A stretch of DNA of 64,000 bases from the NCBI RefSeq assembly GCF_024749285.1, contig NZ_CP087196.1, positions 1,860,001 to 1,924,000 on the forward strand, read 5' to 3'. Both the position numbers and the translations under genes were made by a program. Below the pieces are notes generated by a model that did not search any database, was not told the origin of the DNA, and saw only the letters and a program-made list of their open reading frames with translations. Origin of the DNA: Pseudomonas sp. B21-015. Lineage in GTDB: Bacteria > Pseudomonadota > Gammaproteobacteria > Pseudomonadales > Pseudomonadaceae. Positions 44,808 to 54,101 of the stretch are shown here, in pieces. Each line of letters starts with the position of its first letter. Positions within the stretch are counted from its first letter, which is position 1.

Positions 44808-45737
44808 ATGACTATCTTGGTTATTGCTGAACACGACAACAAAGTACTGGCCCCGGCCACGCTGAATACTGTGGCTGCTGCTGCCAAGATCGGTGGCGAC
44901 ATCCACGTACTGGTTGCAGGTCAGGGCGCTGGCGCCGTGGCTGAAGCCGCTGCGAAAATCGCTGGCGTGGCGAAAGTGCTGCTGGCCGACAACGCCGCTT
45001 ACGCTCATCAACTGCCGGAAAACGTTGCCCCACTGGTAACTGAGTTGGGCGCTGGCTACAGCCACATCCTGGCTGCCGCGACTTCCAACGGCAAAAACAT
45101 CCTGCCGCGCGTTGCCGCGCAGCTGGACGTTGACCAGATCTCCGAGATCATCTCGGTCGAAAGCGCAGACACCTTCAAGCGCCCGATCTACGCCGGTAAC
45201 GCCATCGCGACCGTTCAATCGAACGCTGCGGTCAAAGTGATCACCGTGCGTGCGACCGGTTTCGACCCGGTTGCCGCTGAAGGTGGTTCGGCATCGGTTG
45301 AAGCCGTTGCCGCTGCTCACGATGCGGGCACTTCCAGCTTCGTCGGTGAAGAACTGGCCAAGTCCGATCGTCCGGAACTGACCGCTGCCAAGATCGTCGT
45401 TTCCGGCGGTCGCGGCATGCAGAACGGCGACAACTTCAAACACCTGTACGCCCTGGCCGACAAGCTGGGCGCTGCCGTTGGTGCTTCCCGTGCCGCGGTC
45501 GACGCCGGTTTCGTACCCAACGACATGCAAGTCGGTCAGACCGGCAAGATCGTTGCGCCACAGCTGTACATCGCCGTCGGTATCTCTGGCGCGATCCAGC
45601 ACCTGGCCGGCATGAAAGACTCCAAAGTGATCGTGGCGATCAACAAGGACGAAGAAGCACCGATCTTCCAGGTGGCCGATTACGGCCTGGTGGCGGATCT
45701 GTTCGAAGCCATCCCTGAGTTCGAGAAGCTGGTCTAA
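44808..45737 (+). CDS. etfA: Electron transfer flavoprotein alpha subunit
   Basis: 309 residues. C-terminal FAD-binding domain with [55 protein letters not shown] and [20 protein letters not shown], all ETF-alpha signatures. Starts directly at the etfB stop; probably translated by re-initiation. Followed by a strong terminator. Confidence 0.97.
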   Translation: MTILVIAEHDNKVLAPATLNTVAAAAKIGGDIHVLVAGQGAGAVAEAAAKIAGVAKVLLADNAAYAHQLPENVAPLVTELGAGYSHILAAATSNGKNILPRVAAQLDVDQISEIISVESADTFKRPIYAGNAIATVQSNAAVKVITVRATGFDPVAAEGGSASVEAVAAAHDAGTSSFVGEELAKSDRPELTAAKIVVSGGRGMQNGDNFKHLYALADKLGAAVGASRAAVDAGFVPNDMQVGQTGKIVAPQLYIAVGISGAIQHLAGMKDSKVIVAINKDEEAPIFQVADYGLVADLFEAIPEFEKLV

Positions 45738-45759
45738 TCCGGCGGCTTGACTTATAAAG

Positions 45760-45788
45760 AGCCCGGCCTTTTGGTCGGGCTTTTTTTT
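45760..45788 (+). terminator. Terminator after etfBA
   Basis: AGCCCGGCC / GGTCGGGCT stem with TTTT loop, followed by eight T. Confidence 0.9.
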
Positions 45789-45806
45789 GTTCTGTATGGA
45801 GTCGCC

Positions 45807-46643
45807 ATGGATTTGCGCCGCGTGTGTGGCTGGTCATTACTGCTGGGGCTGGCGCTGATGCCGGGGCTGTCTGCTGCCGCGGGCAAATGCGAGCGCTTGA
45901 TCGTGACCGGCAGCCCGGACGCACCGCCGTACCTGTGGCAAGATCCGCAAAACCCCAAGTATCTGATTGGCGCCAGCGCCGACCTGTTGCAGCACGTGGC
46001 GGGGGAGTTGGGCATCAAGGTCGAGCTGCTTTACGCCGGCAAACGCTCCCAGGCCCTGGATGAGGTGCGCAGCGGGCGTATGGACATGCTGGCCGATGCG
46101 CCGTTGACGGTCAGAGAGTTGGAAAGTCTGGATTACATTCATCCACCGCTGCTGGAAAACGATTACCTGCTCTGGACCCGCAACGACTCGTTACTGGTCT
46201 ACAACGAAGCGCAGGACCTTCACGGCCATTCCGGTGCCATGTCGGAAAAGGCTCGAGTGACCCTGTCATTTGGCACGTTCGCCGAGCAGCAATTGACCCT
46301 TGTGCGCACACCCAACCTGACCCAGGCCTTTCAGAAATTGCTGCTGGGCGAAGTGGAATTTGTCCTCGCCGGCCGCTACTCGGGCATGGCCATGGCGCAA
46401 ACGCTGGGGATGGCCAATGACTTGATGGCCCACCCACAACCCGTCGACAAACCGGGTCTGTATCTCGCCATTTCCCATAACTCGGCCTGCAACGATCCCT
46501 GGTTGCGCGGACAGCTGGCCAAAAAGATGACAGAATTGCCCGCGTCCGGACTGACGGAAGCCGCGCTGCTGCGCAATATCGAGCGTTGGAAAGCGCAAAG
46601 CTCACAACCGCAGCAACAACCTGTCAGTACCCCAAATCAGTAG
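45807..46643 (+). CDS. Periplasmic solute-binding protein, family 3
   Basis: 278 residues. Signal peptide to about residue 24 (GLSAAAG), then an SBP_bac_3 fold (VTGSPDAPPYLWQDP, LIGASADLLQHVAGELGIKV, GRMDMLADAPLTVRE). Such proteins bind amino acids or related solutes, but no permease is near; stand-alone members may be sensors or orphan binders. ATG 45807 follows GGAG by 6 nt. 9 nt before the next gene. Confidence 0.82.
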   Translation: MDLRRVCGWSLLLGLALMPGLSAAAGKCERLIVTGSPDAPPYLWQDPQNPKYLIGASADLLQHVAGELGIKVELLYAGKRSQALDEVRSGRMDMLADAPLTVRELESLDYIHPPLLENDYLLWTRNDSLLVYNEAQDLHGHSGAMSEKARVTLSFGTFAEQQLTLVRTPNLTQAFQKLLLGEVEFVLAGRYSGMAMAQTLGMANDLMAHPQPVDKPGLYLAISHNSACNDPWLRGQLAKKMTELPASGLTEAALLRNIERWKAQSSQPQQQPVSTPNQ

Positions 46644-46652
46644 GGATTTTTA

Positions 46653-47009
46653 GTGAGTATTCGACCTCTTTTCGCTGCCCTGGCCGTTCTGGCTCTGGCG
46701 GGTTGTGCAGCCGATCCGGCGCCGAATGAACAAATGCGCCTGACCGAACAGGCCCTCGAGCAAGCCAAGGCCGTGGGTGCTACCGCCGATGAAGTGCCGG
46801 AGCTGAAACTGGCCCAGGACAAGTTCAACCGTGCCAAGGGCAACATGACCGACCAGTCCTTCAAGAACGCGCGCATGTGGGCCGAGCAGGCCGAGCTGGA
46901 CGCGCGCCTGGCCGAAGCCCGGGTCCTGACCCTCAAGAGCGAGGAGCAGTTGAACGTGCTCAATACCCGCATCACTCGCCTGCGCAAGCAACTGGGAGAT
47001 GCCCAATGA
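46653..47009 (+). CDS. DUF4398 lipoprotein
   Basis: 118 residues. Lipobox LAGC (Cys18), then a helical DUF4398 domain of coiled-coil type (LTEQALEQAKAVGA, ARMWAEQAELDARLAEARV). GTG start at 46653. Overlaps the next gene by 4 bases; the two probably act together at the outer membrane. Confidence 0.82.
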   Translation: MSIRPLFAALAVLALAGCAADPAPNEQMRLTEQALEQAKAVGATADEVPELKLAQDKFNRAKGNMTDQSFKNARMWAEQAELDARLAEARVLTLKSEEQLNVLNTRITRLRKQLGDAQ

Positions 47010-47818
47010 GCCTCAAGACCCAAGTACTCGGCGGCTTGATCCTGGCTGGTTGCGCAAGCCTTTATGGCTGCGCCGGTCAACACAGCGAAGCCGCGTTACA
47101 GCAGGCTGGCGTCGACTTCCAGAAGGTCAAGGAAGACTCCAATGTGCTGCGCATCGCGCCCAAAGACGTGATCCGTGCCGGTGAGTCCCTTGCCCGCGCC
47201 GATCGTTTGTCCAGTTACTGGGGCAGCGGTTCGGACGTGTTGCATTACGCTTACCTGAGCCAGCGCTACAGTGAAATCGCCCGGGAACACACCAACCAGG
47301 TGCTCAATGAGGAGCGCGCGGCGAAGCTCGAACTCGAGCGTCAGCGCCTGCAACTGGCCCTGCGTGAGTCCAAGTTGCTCAGCGTGCAGCAACAGGGCAA
47401 GTGGATCGAAGAGCAGATCGTGGCGTTGGCGACCACCCAGACCGACCGTGGTCTGGTGATGACCTTGGGCGATGTGTTGTTCGATACCGGTGAAGCGGAG
47501 CTGAAAACCTCGGCGAACCGCGTGGTGCTGAAGATCGTCCAGTTCCTGCAGCTCAACCCCAAGCGTGTGGTGCGGATTGAGGGCTACACCGACAGCACTG
47601 GCGGTAAACAGGAAAACCTCAAGCTGTCCCGTGACCGTGCGCAGTCGGTGGCTGACGTGCTGATGGACCTGGGCATCGACGACAAACGCATCCAGGTCGA
47701 AGGTTATGGCGATGAATACCCGGTGGACGCCAACGCGTCCGAGCGCGGTCGTGCACAGAACCGTCGGGTGGAAATTGTGTTCTCCGACGAAAAAGGCCAG
47801 CTTGGCGCCGCCCGCTAA
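47006..47818 (+). CDS. OmpA-family lipoprotein with DUF4398-like N-terminus
   Basis: 270 residues. Lipoprotein signal (LAGC or LYGC, Cys16 or Cys22), helical region to about 150, then an OmpA C-terminal peptidoglycan-binding domain (LGDVLFDTGEAELKTSA, IEGYTDSTGGKQENLKLSRDRA, NRRVEIVF). Anchors the outer membrane to the wall. ATG overlaps the stop of the DUF4398 gene (ATGA). Confidence 0.88.
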   Translation: MSLKTQVLGGLILAGCASLYGCAGQHSEAALQQAGVDFQKVKEDSNVLRIAPKDVIRAGESLARADRLSSYWGSGSDVLHYAYLSQRYSEIAREHTNQVLNEERAAKLELERQRLQLALRESKLLSVQQQGKWIEEQIVALATTQTDRGLVMTLGDVLFDTGEAELKTSANRVVLKIVQFLQLNPKRVVRIEGYTDSTGGKQENLKLSRDRAQSVADVLMDLGIDDKRIQVEGYGDEYPVDANASERGRAQNRRVEIVFSDEKGQLGAAR

Positions 47819-47866
47819 GGGCTGCGTCACTGGATAAACGTCAGAAATCCTGTACAGCTCCTATGG

Positions 47867-47896
47867 CCCGGCCTGTTCAGCAGTGCCGGGTTTTTT
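47867..47896 (+). terminator. Terminator after the OmpA-family gene
   Basis: CCCGGC / GCCGGG stem with 12-nt loop containing a smaller CTG/CAG pairing, then six T. Confidence 0.8.
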
Positions 47897-47942
47897 GTGC
47901 TTGCCGTGCCAATAAAAGCAGTACAGTTTTTGCTGACACTGC

Positions 47943-47995
47943 ACTGTATGGTCGACTATTGTAGTAACTGTCCCAGTACACTTCTAAACTGTTCC
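47943..47995 (+). promoter_or_regulatory. Direct ACTGT repeats before the MocR gene
   Basis: ACTGTATG (47943), AACTGTCCC (47966-47974) and AACTGTTCC (47987-47995). The last two are exactly 21 bp apart, two helical turns, as MocR regulators prefer. Probably the regulator's own operator. Confidence 0.5.
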
Positions 47996-48045
47996 GGTAT
48001 TGTTCCACACAAGAATAAAATGCCCGTGAAATCGAGTGCTGCGTC

Positions 48046-49485
48046 ATGACCAATCTCTTGCTCTATCAACGTATTGCTCAGCAACTGGCCGAAGACATCC
48101 GCCGTGGTGTCTATCAACCGGGGGAGCGCGTGCCTTCGGTGCGCAAGATGAGCTCGCAGCTCAACGTCAGCCATGCGACGGTGTTGCAGGCCTATGCCAA
48201 CCTTGAGGATCAGGGGCTGATCCGCGCCCGGCCGCAATCCGGTTATTACGTGCACCAGACGCCGGCCCTGACGGCGCCCACCCCGGACATCGCCCGGGTC
48301 GAGCGCCCCGGCCTTGTCACCCGCAGCAGCATCATTCAGCAAGTCCTGGTCGAATCCCGTCGCGAAGGTGTTTTTCCGTTGGGCGCGGCTGTGCCGAGTG
48401 TCGATTATCTGCCGGTGCGGGCGCTGCATCAGCAACTGGCCAAAGTCACTCGTTTCCATAGCCCGCGGGCATTCAGCTACATGTTCAGCCCCGGTTTCGA
48501 GCCGTTGCGTCGGCAAGTGGCGATCCGCATGCGCGATGCCGGCGTGGTGGTCGACCCGTCGGAAGTGGTCATCACCCACGGCTGTGTCGATGCGTTGCAG
48601 ATGTCTTTGCGCGTGTTGACCCGGCCGGGCGATTTGATCGCCGCCGAATCGCCAACCTATTACGGTTTGCTGCAACTGGCCGACCTGCTGGGGTTGAAAG
48701 TCATCGAGATTCCCAGCGATCCGGCCACCGGCATGAGCCTCGAGGCTCTGCAACTGGCGGCCAACCAGTGGTCGATCAAGGCGTTGGTGCTGACCACGCG
48801 TCTGAGCAACCCCTTGGGCGGCACCATGCCCGAAGAACGGCAAAAACAATTGCTGCGTCTGGCCTCGGATTTCGATATCCAGGTCGTTGAAGACGATATT
48901 TACGGCGAACTGATGTTCGAACAGGGTCGCACCAAATCGCTCAAGGCCTACGACCGGCTGGATCGGGTGATCTATTGCTCCAGCTTCTCCAAAACCCTGT
49001 CACCGGGCGTGCGGATCGGCTGGATGATTGCCGGCAAGTACCAACAGGAAATCCAGCGCTTGCAGACCTTCAGCACGCATTCGGCTTGCAGCGTCACGCA
49101 AATGGGCATTGCGGCTTACCTGGAGAACGGTGGCTACGACCGGCATTTGCGCTATATCCGTCAGGAGTACCGCAAGAACCTCAGCGCTTTCCAGCTGGGG
49201 GTGCAGCAGTACTTCCCGGAAGGCACGCAGATGACCCGGCCCACTGGCGGTTTCATTCTGTGGGTCAGCCTGCCGGGGCGGGTCAACACGCAGGAGCTGC
49301 ATGTGCGTGCATTGCAGCAGGGCATCAGCATTGCGCCGGGGCTGATTTTCAGTAACACCGAGCAGTTCAATCACTGCATTCGCCTGAACTGTGGCATCCC
49401 CTGGAACCGCGAGGCTGAGCGTGCATTGATGACGCTGGGGTTGCTGGCGACGCAACTTTGTCAGGAGACGGCGAGCGGTTTTTGA
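48046..49485 (+). CDS. MocR-type regulator (GntR helix-turn-helix plus aminotransferase domain)
   Basis: 479 residues. GntR winged helix in residues 1-75 (LAEDIRRGVYQPGERVPSVR, LNVSHATVLQAYANLEDQG), then a fold type I PLP domain (SPTYYGLLQLADLLG, VVEDDIYGEL, Schiff-base Lys in SSFSKTLSPGVRIGW). These regulators respond to PLP or amino compounds. No divergent target gene is beside it; target unknown. Confidence 0.9.
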   Translation: MTNLLLYQRIAQQLAEDIRRGVYQPGERVPSVRKMSSQLNVSHATVLQAYANLEDQGLIRARPQSGYYVHQTPALTAPTPDIARVERPGLVTRSSIIQQVLVESRREGVFPLGAAVPSVDYLPVRALHQQLAKVTRFHSPRAFSYMFSPGFEPLRRQVAIRMRDAGVVVDPSEVVITHGCVDALQMSLRVLTRPGDLIAAESPTYYGLLQLADLLGLKVIEIPSDPATGMSLEALQLAANQWSIKALVLTTRLSNPLGGTMPEERQKQLLRLASDFDIQVVEDDIYGELMFEQGRTKSLKAYDRLDRVIYCSSFSKTLSPGVRIGWMIAGKYQQEIQRLQTFSTHSACSVTQMGIAAYLENGGYDRHLRYIRQEYRKNLSAFQLGVQQYFPEGTQMTRPTGGFILWVSLPGRVNTQELHVRALQQGISIAPGLIFSNTEQFNHCIRLNCGIPWNREAERALMTLGLLATQLCQETASGF

Positions 49486-49572
49486 CCTGCCGGGCAGTTG
49501 TGAACTGCCCGCTTGTCTTGTTGTCGCCAACAGGCGAGCATATGAGCCTCTGCCGTTCGTGTCGTTGGGTCC

Positions 49573-50040
49573 ATGAAACCGATTTTTCCTGTCGCATGGC
49601 TGTTGATCTGCCTGTTGATGACCTGTCACGCGCAAGGTGTCATGGCGGCTTCCGTTCAGGAAAAAACGACAGCCAGCACAACCGCGAAAAAACCGGCCCC
49701 GGTCAAAAAAGCCGCACCGGTCAATAAGAAGGCTGCTGCGGTCAAAAAACGCCCCCCCATTGCTTCCAAGTCGAAACCGGCCAGTGAAGTCGTGAAAGCC
49801 AAACTCCCTCCCGCCAGTCTCGACTTGAGCTTGCCCAAGGACATGGTCGAAGAACTGAAACCGGTCGGCACAGTACCGTTGCCCCGACACGATGCGGTGT
49901 TGCCGCAAATGTTCGGTGACAAGAGCAGTCCGTTCCAGCTTAACGGTCGCCTGATCAGCAATGAAATGAAACTGCAACTGCGCAATGAAGAGCGCCGGGA
50001 AGTTGAAGGCGCGGCGCTGGAATTCGAATTCAAGCAGTAA
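49573..50040 (+). CDS. Exported Lys/Ala/Pro-rich hypothetical protein
   Basis: 155 residues. Signal peptide to about residue 25 (GVMAAS), a low-complexity Lys/Ala/Pro segment (about 30-75), then a conserved C-terminal part (DMVEELKPVGTVPLPRHD, FQLNGRLISNEMKLQLRN). No family recognised; sometimes mislabelled as a translation factor because of the low-complexity stretch. Periplasmic location is inferred. Confidence 0.65.
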   Translation: MKPIFPVAWLLICLLMTCHAQGVMAASVQEKTTASTTAKKPAPVKKAAPVNKKAAAVKKRPPIASKSKPASEVVKAKLPPASLDLSLPKDMVEELKPVGTVPLPRHDAVLPQMFGDKSSPFQLNGRLISNEMKLQLRNEERREVEGAALEFEFKQ

Positions 50041-50206
50041 ATTTCCCCCATTCGTGACCCGCGGACCAGACGCTTTGTCGGAGACTGGCCAGTCACATTC
50101 GTTTGAGTGAAAAAACCCGGGCTCTGGTAATTTTAAACAGCCGTTTTAGCCGTTACTCTGTGCCACGTCCCTTTAACACATTGCCCGTCGCGAGGAGCTT
50201 GTCGTC

Positions 50207-50461
50207 ATGAGATGCCGTGAAGGCTGTGGCGCCTGTTGCATTGCCCCTTCCATCAGTTCGCCGATTCCCGGCATGCCCAATGGCAAAGCCGCCGGAGAAC
50301 GTTGCGTACAACTGTCTGCCGATAACCTGTGCAGTATTTTTGGCAAGCCGGAACGTCCTGCGGTGTGTTCAGCGTTTGAAGCCGATGTCGAGGTCTGTGG
50401 AAGCAGCCGCGACGAGGCGATCAAGTTGCTGGGCTGGTGGGAGAAAATGACGGTCGCGTGA
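50207..50461 (+). CDS. YkgJ-family Cys-cluster protein (UPF0153)
   Basis: 84 residues. Cysteines in CREGCGACCIAPSI, GERCVQL, NLCSIFG and PAVCSAF form the metal-binding pattern of the Fe/Zn-chelating YkgJ family. Small cytoplasmic protein of unknown role. GAGGAG is about 9 nt upstream. Confidence 0.8.
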   Translation: MRCREGCGACCIAPSISSPIPGMPNGKAAGERCVQLSADNLCSIFGKPERPAVCSAFEADVEVCGSSRDEAIKLLGWWEKMTVA

Positions 50462-50502
50462 TGTGTTCAACGAACGGAACTTCAACAATAAGGAATAAGA
50501 TT

Positions 50503-51105
50503 ATGGGTTCGCTGCATCGTATGGCTGTGCTGTGTGGTTTGACTGTTTTGCTGGCCTCCACGGCTCAGGCCGAAGACTGGAAAACCGCCAAGGACGAAGA
50601 CGGTATAAAAGTGTCCTTGAGTGAAGTGGCCGGTTCCCAATACAAGGCTTACCGCGGCGTAACCGTCATGAAGACCACCATGGCCAAACTGCGTGCATTG
50701 CAGGAAGACGTTCCAGGTGCCTGTGCCTGGATTCACGAGTGCAAGACCCAGAAGCTGCTCAAACACGAAGGCAATCAGAGTTGGACTTACACCCAGTTCA
50801 ATACCCCCTGGCCGGTCACTGCTCGCGATTCGGTGATGCATGTCACCACCGTTGAAGGCGCCGATGGCAGTCTGACCCGCGAACTGGAAGGGCAGCCGAA
50901 GTACCTTGCGGAAGAAAAGGGCTTTGTACGGGTCGCCCAGGTCAAAGGTTTCTGGAAGCTCGTGCCTAAAGGCGATCAAGTTGAAGTGACTTATCAGGTT
51001 CACACCGATCCGGGCGGCAGCGTGCCGTCGTGGCTGGCCAACAAGTTCGTGGTCGACGCGCCGTTCAATACCCTTAAAGCCTTGAAAGAACGCGCCGAGA
51101 AGTAA
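50503..51105 (+). CDS. Exported START-domain protein
   Basis: 200 residues. Signal peptide to about residue 22 (TAQAEDW), then a START lipid-binding fold (YKAYRGVTVMKTT, WTYTQFNTPWPVTARDSVMH, GFWKLVPKGDQVEVTYQVHTDPGG). START proteins hold hydrophobic ligands; here probably in the periplasm. ATG 50503 has AAGGA 9 nt upstream; earlier in-frame codons lack a signal-peptide start. Confidence 0.82.
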   Translation: MGSLHRMAVLCGLTVLLASTAQAEDWKTAKDEDGIKVSLSEVAGSQYKAYRGVTVMKTTMAKLRALQEDVPGACAWIHECKTQKLLKHEGNQSWTYTQFNTPWPVTARDSVMHVTTVEGADGSLTRELEGQPKYLAEEKGFVRVAQVKGFWKLVPKGDQVEVTYQVHTDPGGSVPSWLANKFVVDAPFNTLKALKERAEK

Positions 51106-51137
51106 TCGCGTACTCTTTTGATACGGCCCGTTCAACA

Positions 51138-51162
51138 ACGCCCCGACTGGTTCGGGGCGTTT
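51138..51162 (+). terminator. Terminator-like hairpin after the START gene
   Basis: ACGCCCCGA / TCGGGGCGT stem with short T tract. Weak tail but strong stem. Confidence 0.6.
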
Positions 51163-51394
51163 GCGTTTCTTACTGAGGGCGGGGCGTTATTTTGTTACCG
51201 GATATGCGTTGCACGAAATTTTCACAAGGCCTCCAAGACAATTCACCCGCGCCCCAACGAGTCAACCCCGCAACTTTGCGCCACGCTGCTTGTCCCAGAG
51301 CGCTAAGTAATCAATGGTAATGCCGCGGTTGATCGTGCAACATTTGCGCACCGCGCACGCCCCGGGGCCGAGAATGGCCAACAGAGGGCAAGAC

Positions 51395-51450
51395 GCCTAA
51401 TGCCAGTTCAGTCAACCCCGCTCCCACAGGTTGACCGATCAGCATTAGGC
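51395..51450. repeat. Nested inverted repeat before the LtaS-like gene
   Basis: Outer arms GCCTAATGC (51395-51403) / GCATTAGGC (51442-51450); inner arms GTCAAC / GTTGAC around a CCGCTCCCACAG loop that is a half REP. Ends 52 nt before the start of the sulfatase gene. In the rest of the 397-bp gap (51106-51502) I see only the hairpin at 51138. Confidence 0.5.
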
Positions 51451-51502
51451 AAGGCGCTGCTGTATTTTTGAAACTTCAACTTCCAATGGGTCCTAAAACG
51501 AC

Positions 51503-53596
51503 ATGGCAAACCCGGACGCCCTGAGTCAGCAGCGAGCTTCTAGTCGCCTGCTGCAACCGACCGTCAAATCGCATCTGGCCTACACGCTGTTGTGTGCCCT
51601 GATCATGATGGTCATGTTCAGCCTGCTGCGCGTCGCGCTGCTGGTCTACAACCGCTCGATGATCCTCGACACACCGGCTTCGACCTTCCTGGAAGCGTTC
51701 GCCAACGGCCTGCGTTTCGACTTGCGTCTGGTGGTTTACCTCAGCGTTCCGCTGCTGCTGGCCCTGTTCAGCGCCCGGGCCATGGCGGCCCGCGGGTTCT
51801 TCCGGTTCTGGCTGACCGTTGCCTCGAGCATCGCGCTGTTCCTCGGCCTGATGGAGATGGACTTCTACCGCGAGTTCCACCAGCGCCTCAACGGCCTGGT
51901 CTTCCAGTACGTGAAAGAAGACCCGAAAACCGTGATGAGCATGCTCTGGTATGGTTTTCCGGTGGTTCGCTATCTGTTGGCCTGGGCCGTGGGCACGCTG
52001 ATTCTGACTCTCGCGCTCAAGGGCGCCGACCGCGCCACGCGTCCTCGCGGGCCGTTCAGCGGTGGCAGCATTGGCACGCGCCAGGTCGCGCCGTGGTATG
52101 CGCGCGGCGTGGTGTTCGTGGTCTGCCTGCTGGTCTGCGTGGTCGCGGCTCGTGGCACCCTGCGTCAGGGCCCGCCCCTGCGCTGGGGTGACGTTTACAC
52201 CACCGACTCCAACTTCGCCAACCAGTTGGGCCTCAACGGTACGCTGTCGCTGATCGCGGCGGCCAAGAGCCGGATGTCCGAAGAACGCGACAATATCTGG
52301 AAAGCCACACTGGAACAGCCTCTGGCTCAGCAGACCGTGCGCGATATGTTGCTGACCCCGAGCGACAAGCTGGTCGATTCCGAGACCGCCGCGGTGCGCC
52401 GCAACTACAGCCCCGATACCAACAAGACACTGCCGATCAAGAACGTCGTGGTGATCCTGATGGAAAGCTTCGCCGGTCACTCGGTGGGCGCTCTGGGACG
52501 TCCGGGCGAGGTCACGCCGTACTTTGACAAACTGTCGAAAGAAGGCCTGTTGTTCGACCGTTTCTTCTCCAACGGTACCCATACCCACCAGGGCATGTTC
52601 GCTACCATGGCCTGCTTCCCGAACCTGCCAGGTTTCGAATACCTGATGCAGACCCCGGAAGGCAGCCACAAACTGTCCGGCCTGCCGCAGTTGCTCAGCG
52701 CTCGTGACTACGACGATGTGTACGTCTACAACGGCGACTTCTCTTGGGACAACCAGTCGGGCTTCTTCAGCAACCAGGGCATGACCAACTTCATCGGGCG
52801 CAATGACTTCGTCAACCCGGTGTTCTCCGACCCTACCTGGGGTGTGTCTGACCAGGACATGTTCAACCGTGGCCTGGAAGAACTGAAAACCCGTGACGGC
52901 AAGGACAAGAAACCGTTCTATGCCTTGCTGCAAACCCTGTCCAACCACACGCCATACGCCTTGCCGACGCCATTGCCGGTGGAGCGCGTGACCGATCGTG
53001 GCAGCCTCAATGAACACTTGACCGCCATGCGCTACTCCGACTGGGCGTTGGGTCAGTTCTTTGAAAAGGCCCGTAAAGAGCCGTATTTCAAGGAAACCCT
53101 GTTTGTGATCGTCGGCGACCACGGTTTTGGCAACGAACAGCAGATCACCGAAATGGACCTGGGCCGCTTCAACGTGCCGATGCTGATGATCGGCCCGGGC
53201 ATCCAGGAAAAATTCGGTCAGGTCGACCACACCGTGGGCACCCAGATCGACATCGTGCCGACCATCATGGGCCGCATTGGTGGCGACGTGGTTCATCAAT
53301 GCTGGGGGCGCGATTTGCTGAACCTGCCGGAAGGTGACAAAGGCTTCGGCATGATCAAGCCGTCAGGCAGCGATCAGACGGTCGCGTTGCTCACGGCTGA
53401 TCGCGTGCTGGTACTGCCTAAAGAGATGCCGCCGAGGTTGTATCAATACGAACTGGGCGCTAACCCGAAAGGTGAATTGATCCCGGCATCGGCTGACGAA
53501 GCTGCGCTGAAGCAGAAGCTCGAGTCGTTCATCCAGACGGCCACCAAGAGCCTGCTGGACAACACCGCCGGTGTGGTTGACGGCAAGCCGGACTAA
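51503..53596 (+). CDS. LtaS-like phosphoglycerol transferase/sulfatase, membrane-bound
   Basis: 697 residues. Four or five N-terminal membrane helices (to about 215), then a periplasmic sulfatase domain. Metal Glu321 in VVILMESFAG, nucleophile Thr359 or Thr361 in SNGTHTHQGMFATM, and GDHGFGNEQ. In Gram-negatives such proteins add phosphoglycerol to periplasmic glucans or similar; no opg genes are near. Start 51503 has no strong ribosome site. Ends in a perfect terminator. Confidence 0.87.
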   Translation: MANPDALSQQRASSRLLQPTVKSHLAYTLLCALIMMVMFSLLRVALLVYNRSMILDTPASTFLEAFANGLRFDLRLVVYLSVPLLLALFSARAMAARGFFRFWLTVASSIALFLGLMEMDFYREFHQRLNGLVFQYVKEDPKTVMSMLWYGFPVVRYLLAWAVGTLILTLALKGADRATRPRGPFSGGSIGTRQVAPWYARGVVFVVCLLVCVVAARGTLRQGPPLRWGDVYTTDSNFANQLGLNGTLSLIAAAKSRMSEERDNIWKATLEQPLAQQTVRDMLLTPSDKLVDSETAAVRRNYSPDTNKTLPIKNVVVILMESFAGHSVGALGRPGEVTPYFDKLSKEGLLFDRFFSNGTHTHQGMFATMACFPNLPGFEYLMQTPEGSHKLSGLPQLLSARDYDDVYVYNGDFSWDNQSGFFSNQGMTNFIGRNDFVNPVFSDPTWGVSDQDMFNRGLEELKTRDGKDKKPFYALLQTLSNHTPYALPTPLPVERVTDRGSLNEHLTAMRYSDWALGQFFEKARKEPYFKETLFVIVGDHGFGNEQQITEMDLGRFNVPMLMIGPGIQEKFGQVDHTVGTQIDIVPTIMGRIGGDVVHQCWGRDLLNLPEGDKGFGMIKPSGSDQTVALLTADRVLVLPKEMPPRLYQYELGANPKGELIPASADEAALKQKLESFIQTATKSLLDNTAGVVDGKPD

Positions 53597-53610
53597 GTTC
53601 TCCGGACATA

Positions 53611-53642
53611 AAAAGAGGCCCTTCGCAGGGCCTCTTTTTTTT
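53611..53642. terminator. Bidirectional terminator
   Basis: AAAAGAGGCCCT TCGC AGGGCCTCTTTT, perfect 12-bp stem with tetraloop and T run on both strands. Serves the sulfatase (plus) and the DUF3309 gene (minus). Confidence 0.95.
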
Positions 53643-53655
53643 GCCGGTAAAATCT

Positions 53656-53808
53656 TTATATCTTGCCAAGCAGCAACAGGATCAACAACACCACCAACAC
53701 TACGCCGATGATACCAGACGGGCCGTAACCCCAACTTCTGGAATGCGGGAAGACCGGCAAACCACCTATCAACAACAGAATAAGAATAACGATAAGAATT
53801 GTGCCCAT
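53656..53808 (-). CDS. DUF3309 small membrane protein
   Basis: 50 residues. Two hydrophobic segments (MGTILIVILILLLIGGLPVF and GIIGVVLVVLLILLLLGKI) joined by PHSRSWGYGPS, the DUF3309 pattern common in proteobacteria and often linked to stress. AAGGA lies 8 nt before the ATG at 53808. Function unknown. Confidence 0.88.
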   Translation of the reverse strand: MGTILIVILILLLIGGLPVFPHSRSWGYGPSGIIGVVLVVLLILLLLGKI

Positions 53809-54101
53809 GTCTATTTCCTTGTTGGAAGCGTTGTGGATTGACCTAGGGTTTTAGCCATCAGCTGGACTTGTATTAATCCTAGCTGCTTACAAAATCCGAC
53901 TCATGGATATGAGAAAAAATTCCAGGTTTTTTTAATGTATTTGGAAAGCACGCTTATTTCTTTTACTGCGTCTCAAAGTTGAAACAGCCGTACCGCGCCG
54001 CGGTTCATCGTTGGCCATTCAGCACTCTGATGGAGCGTGGGTCGCGCATTATCCTTCGCTACACTCGGTGCATCTTCCCCGGAACAACAAGGCTGTTTGC
54101 T

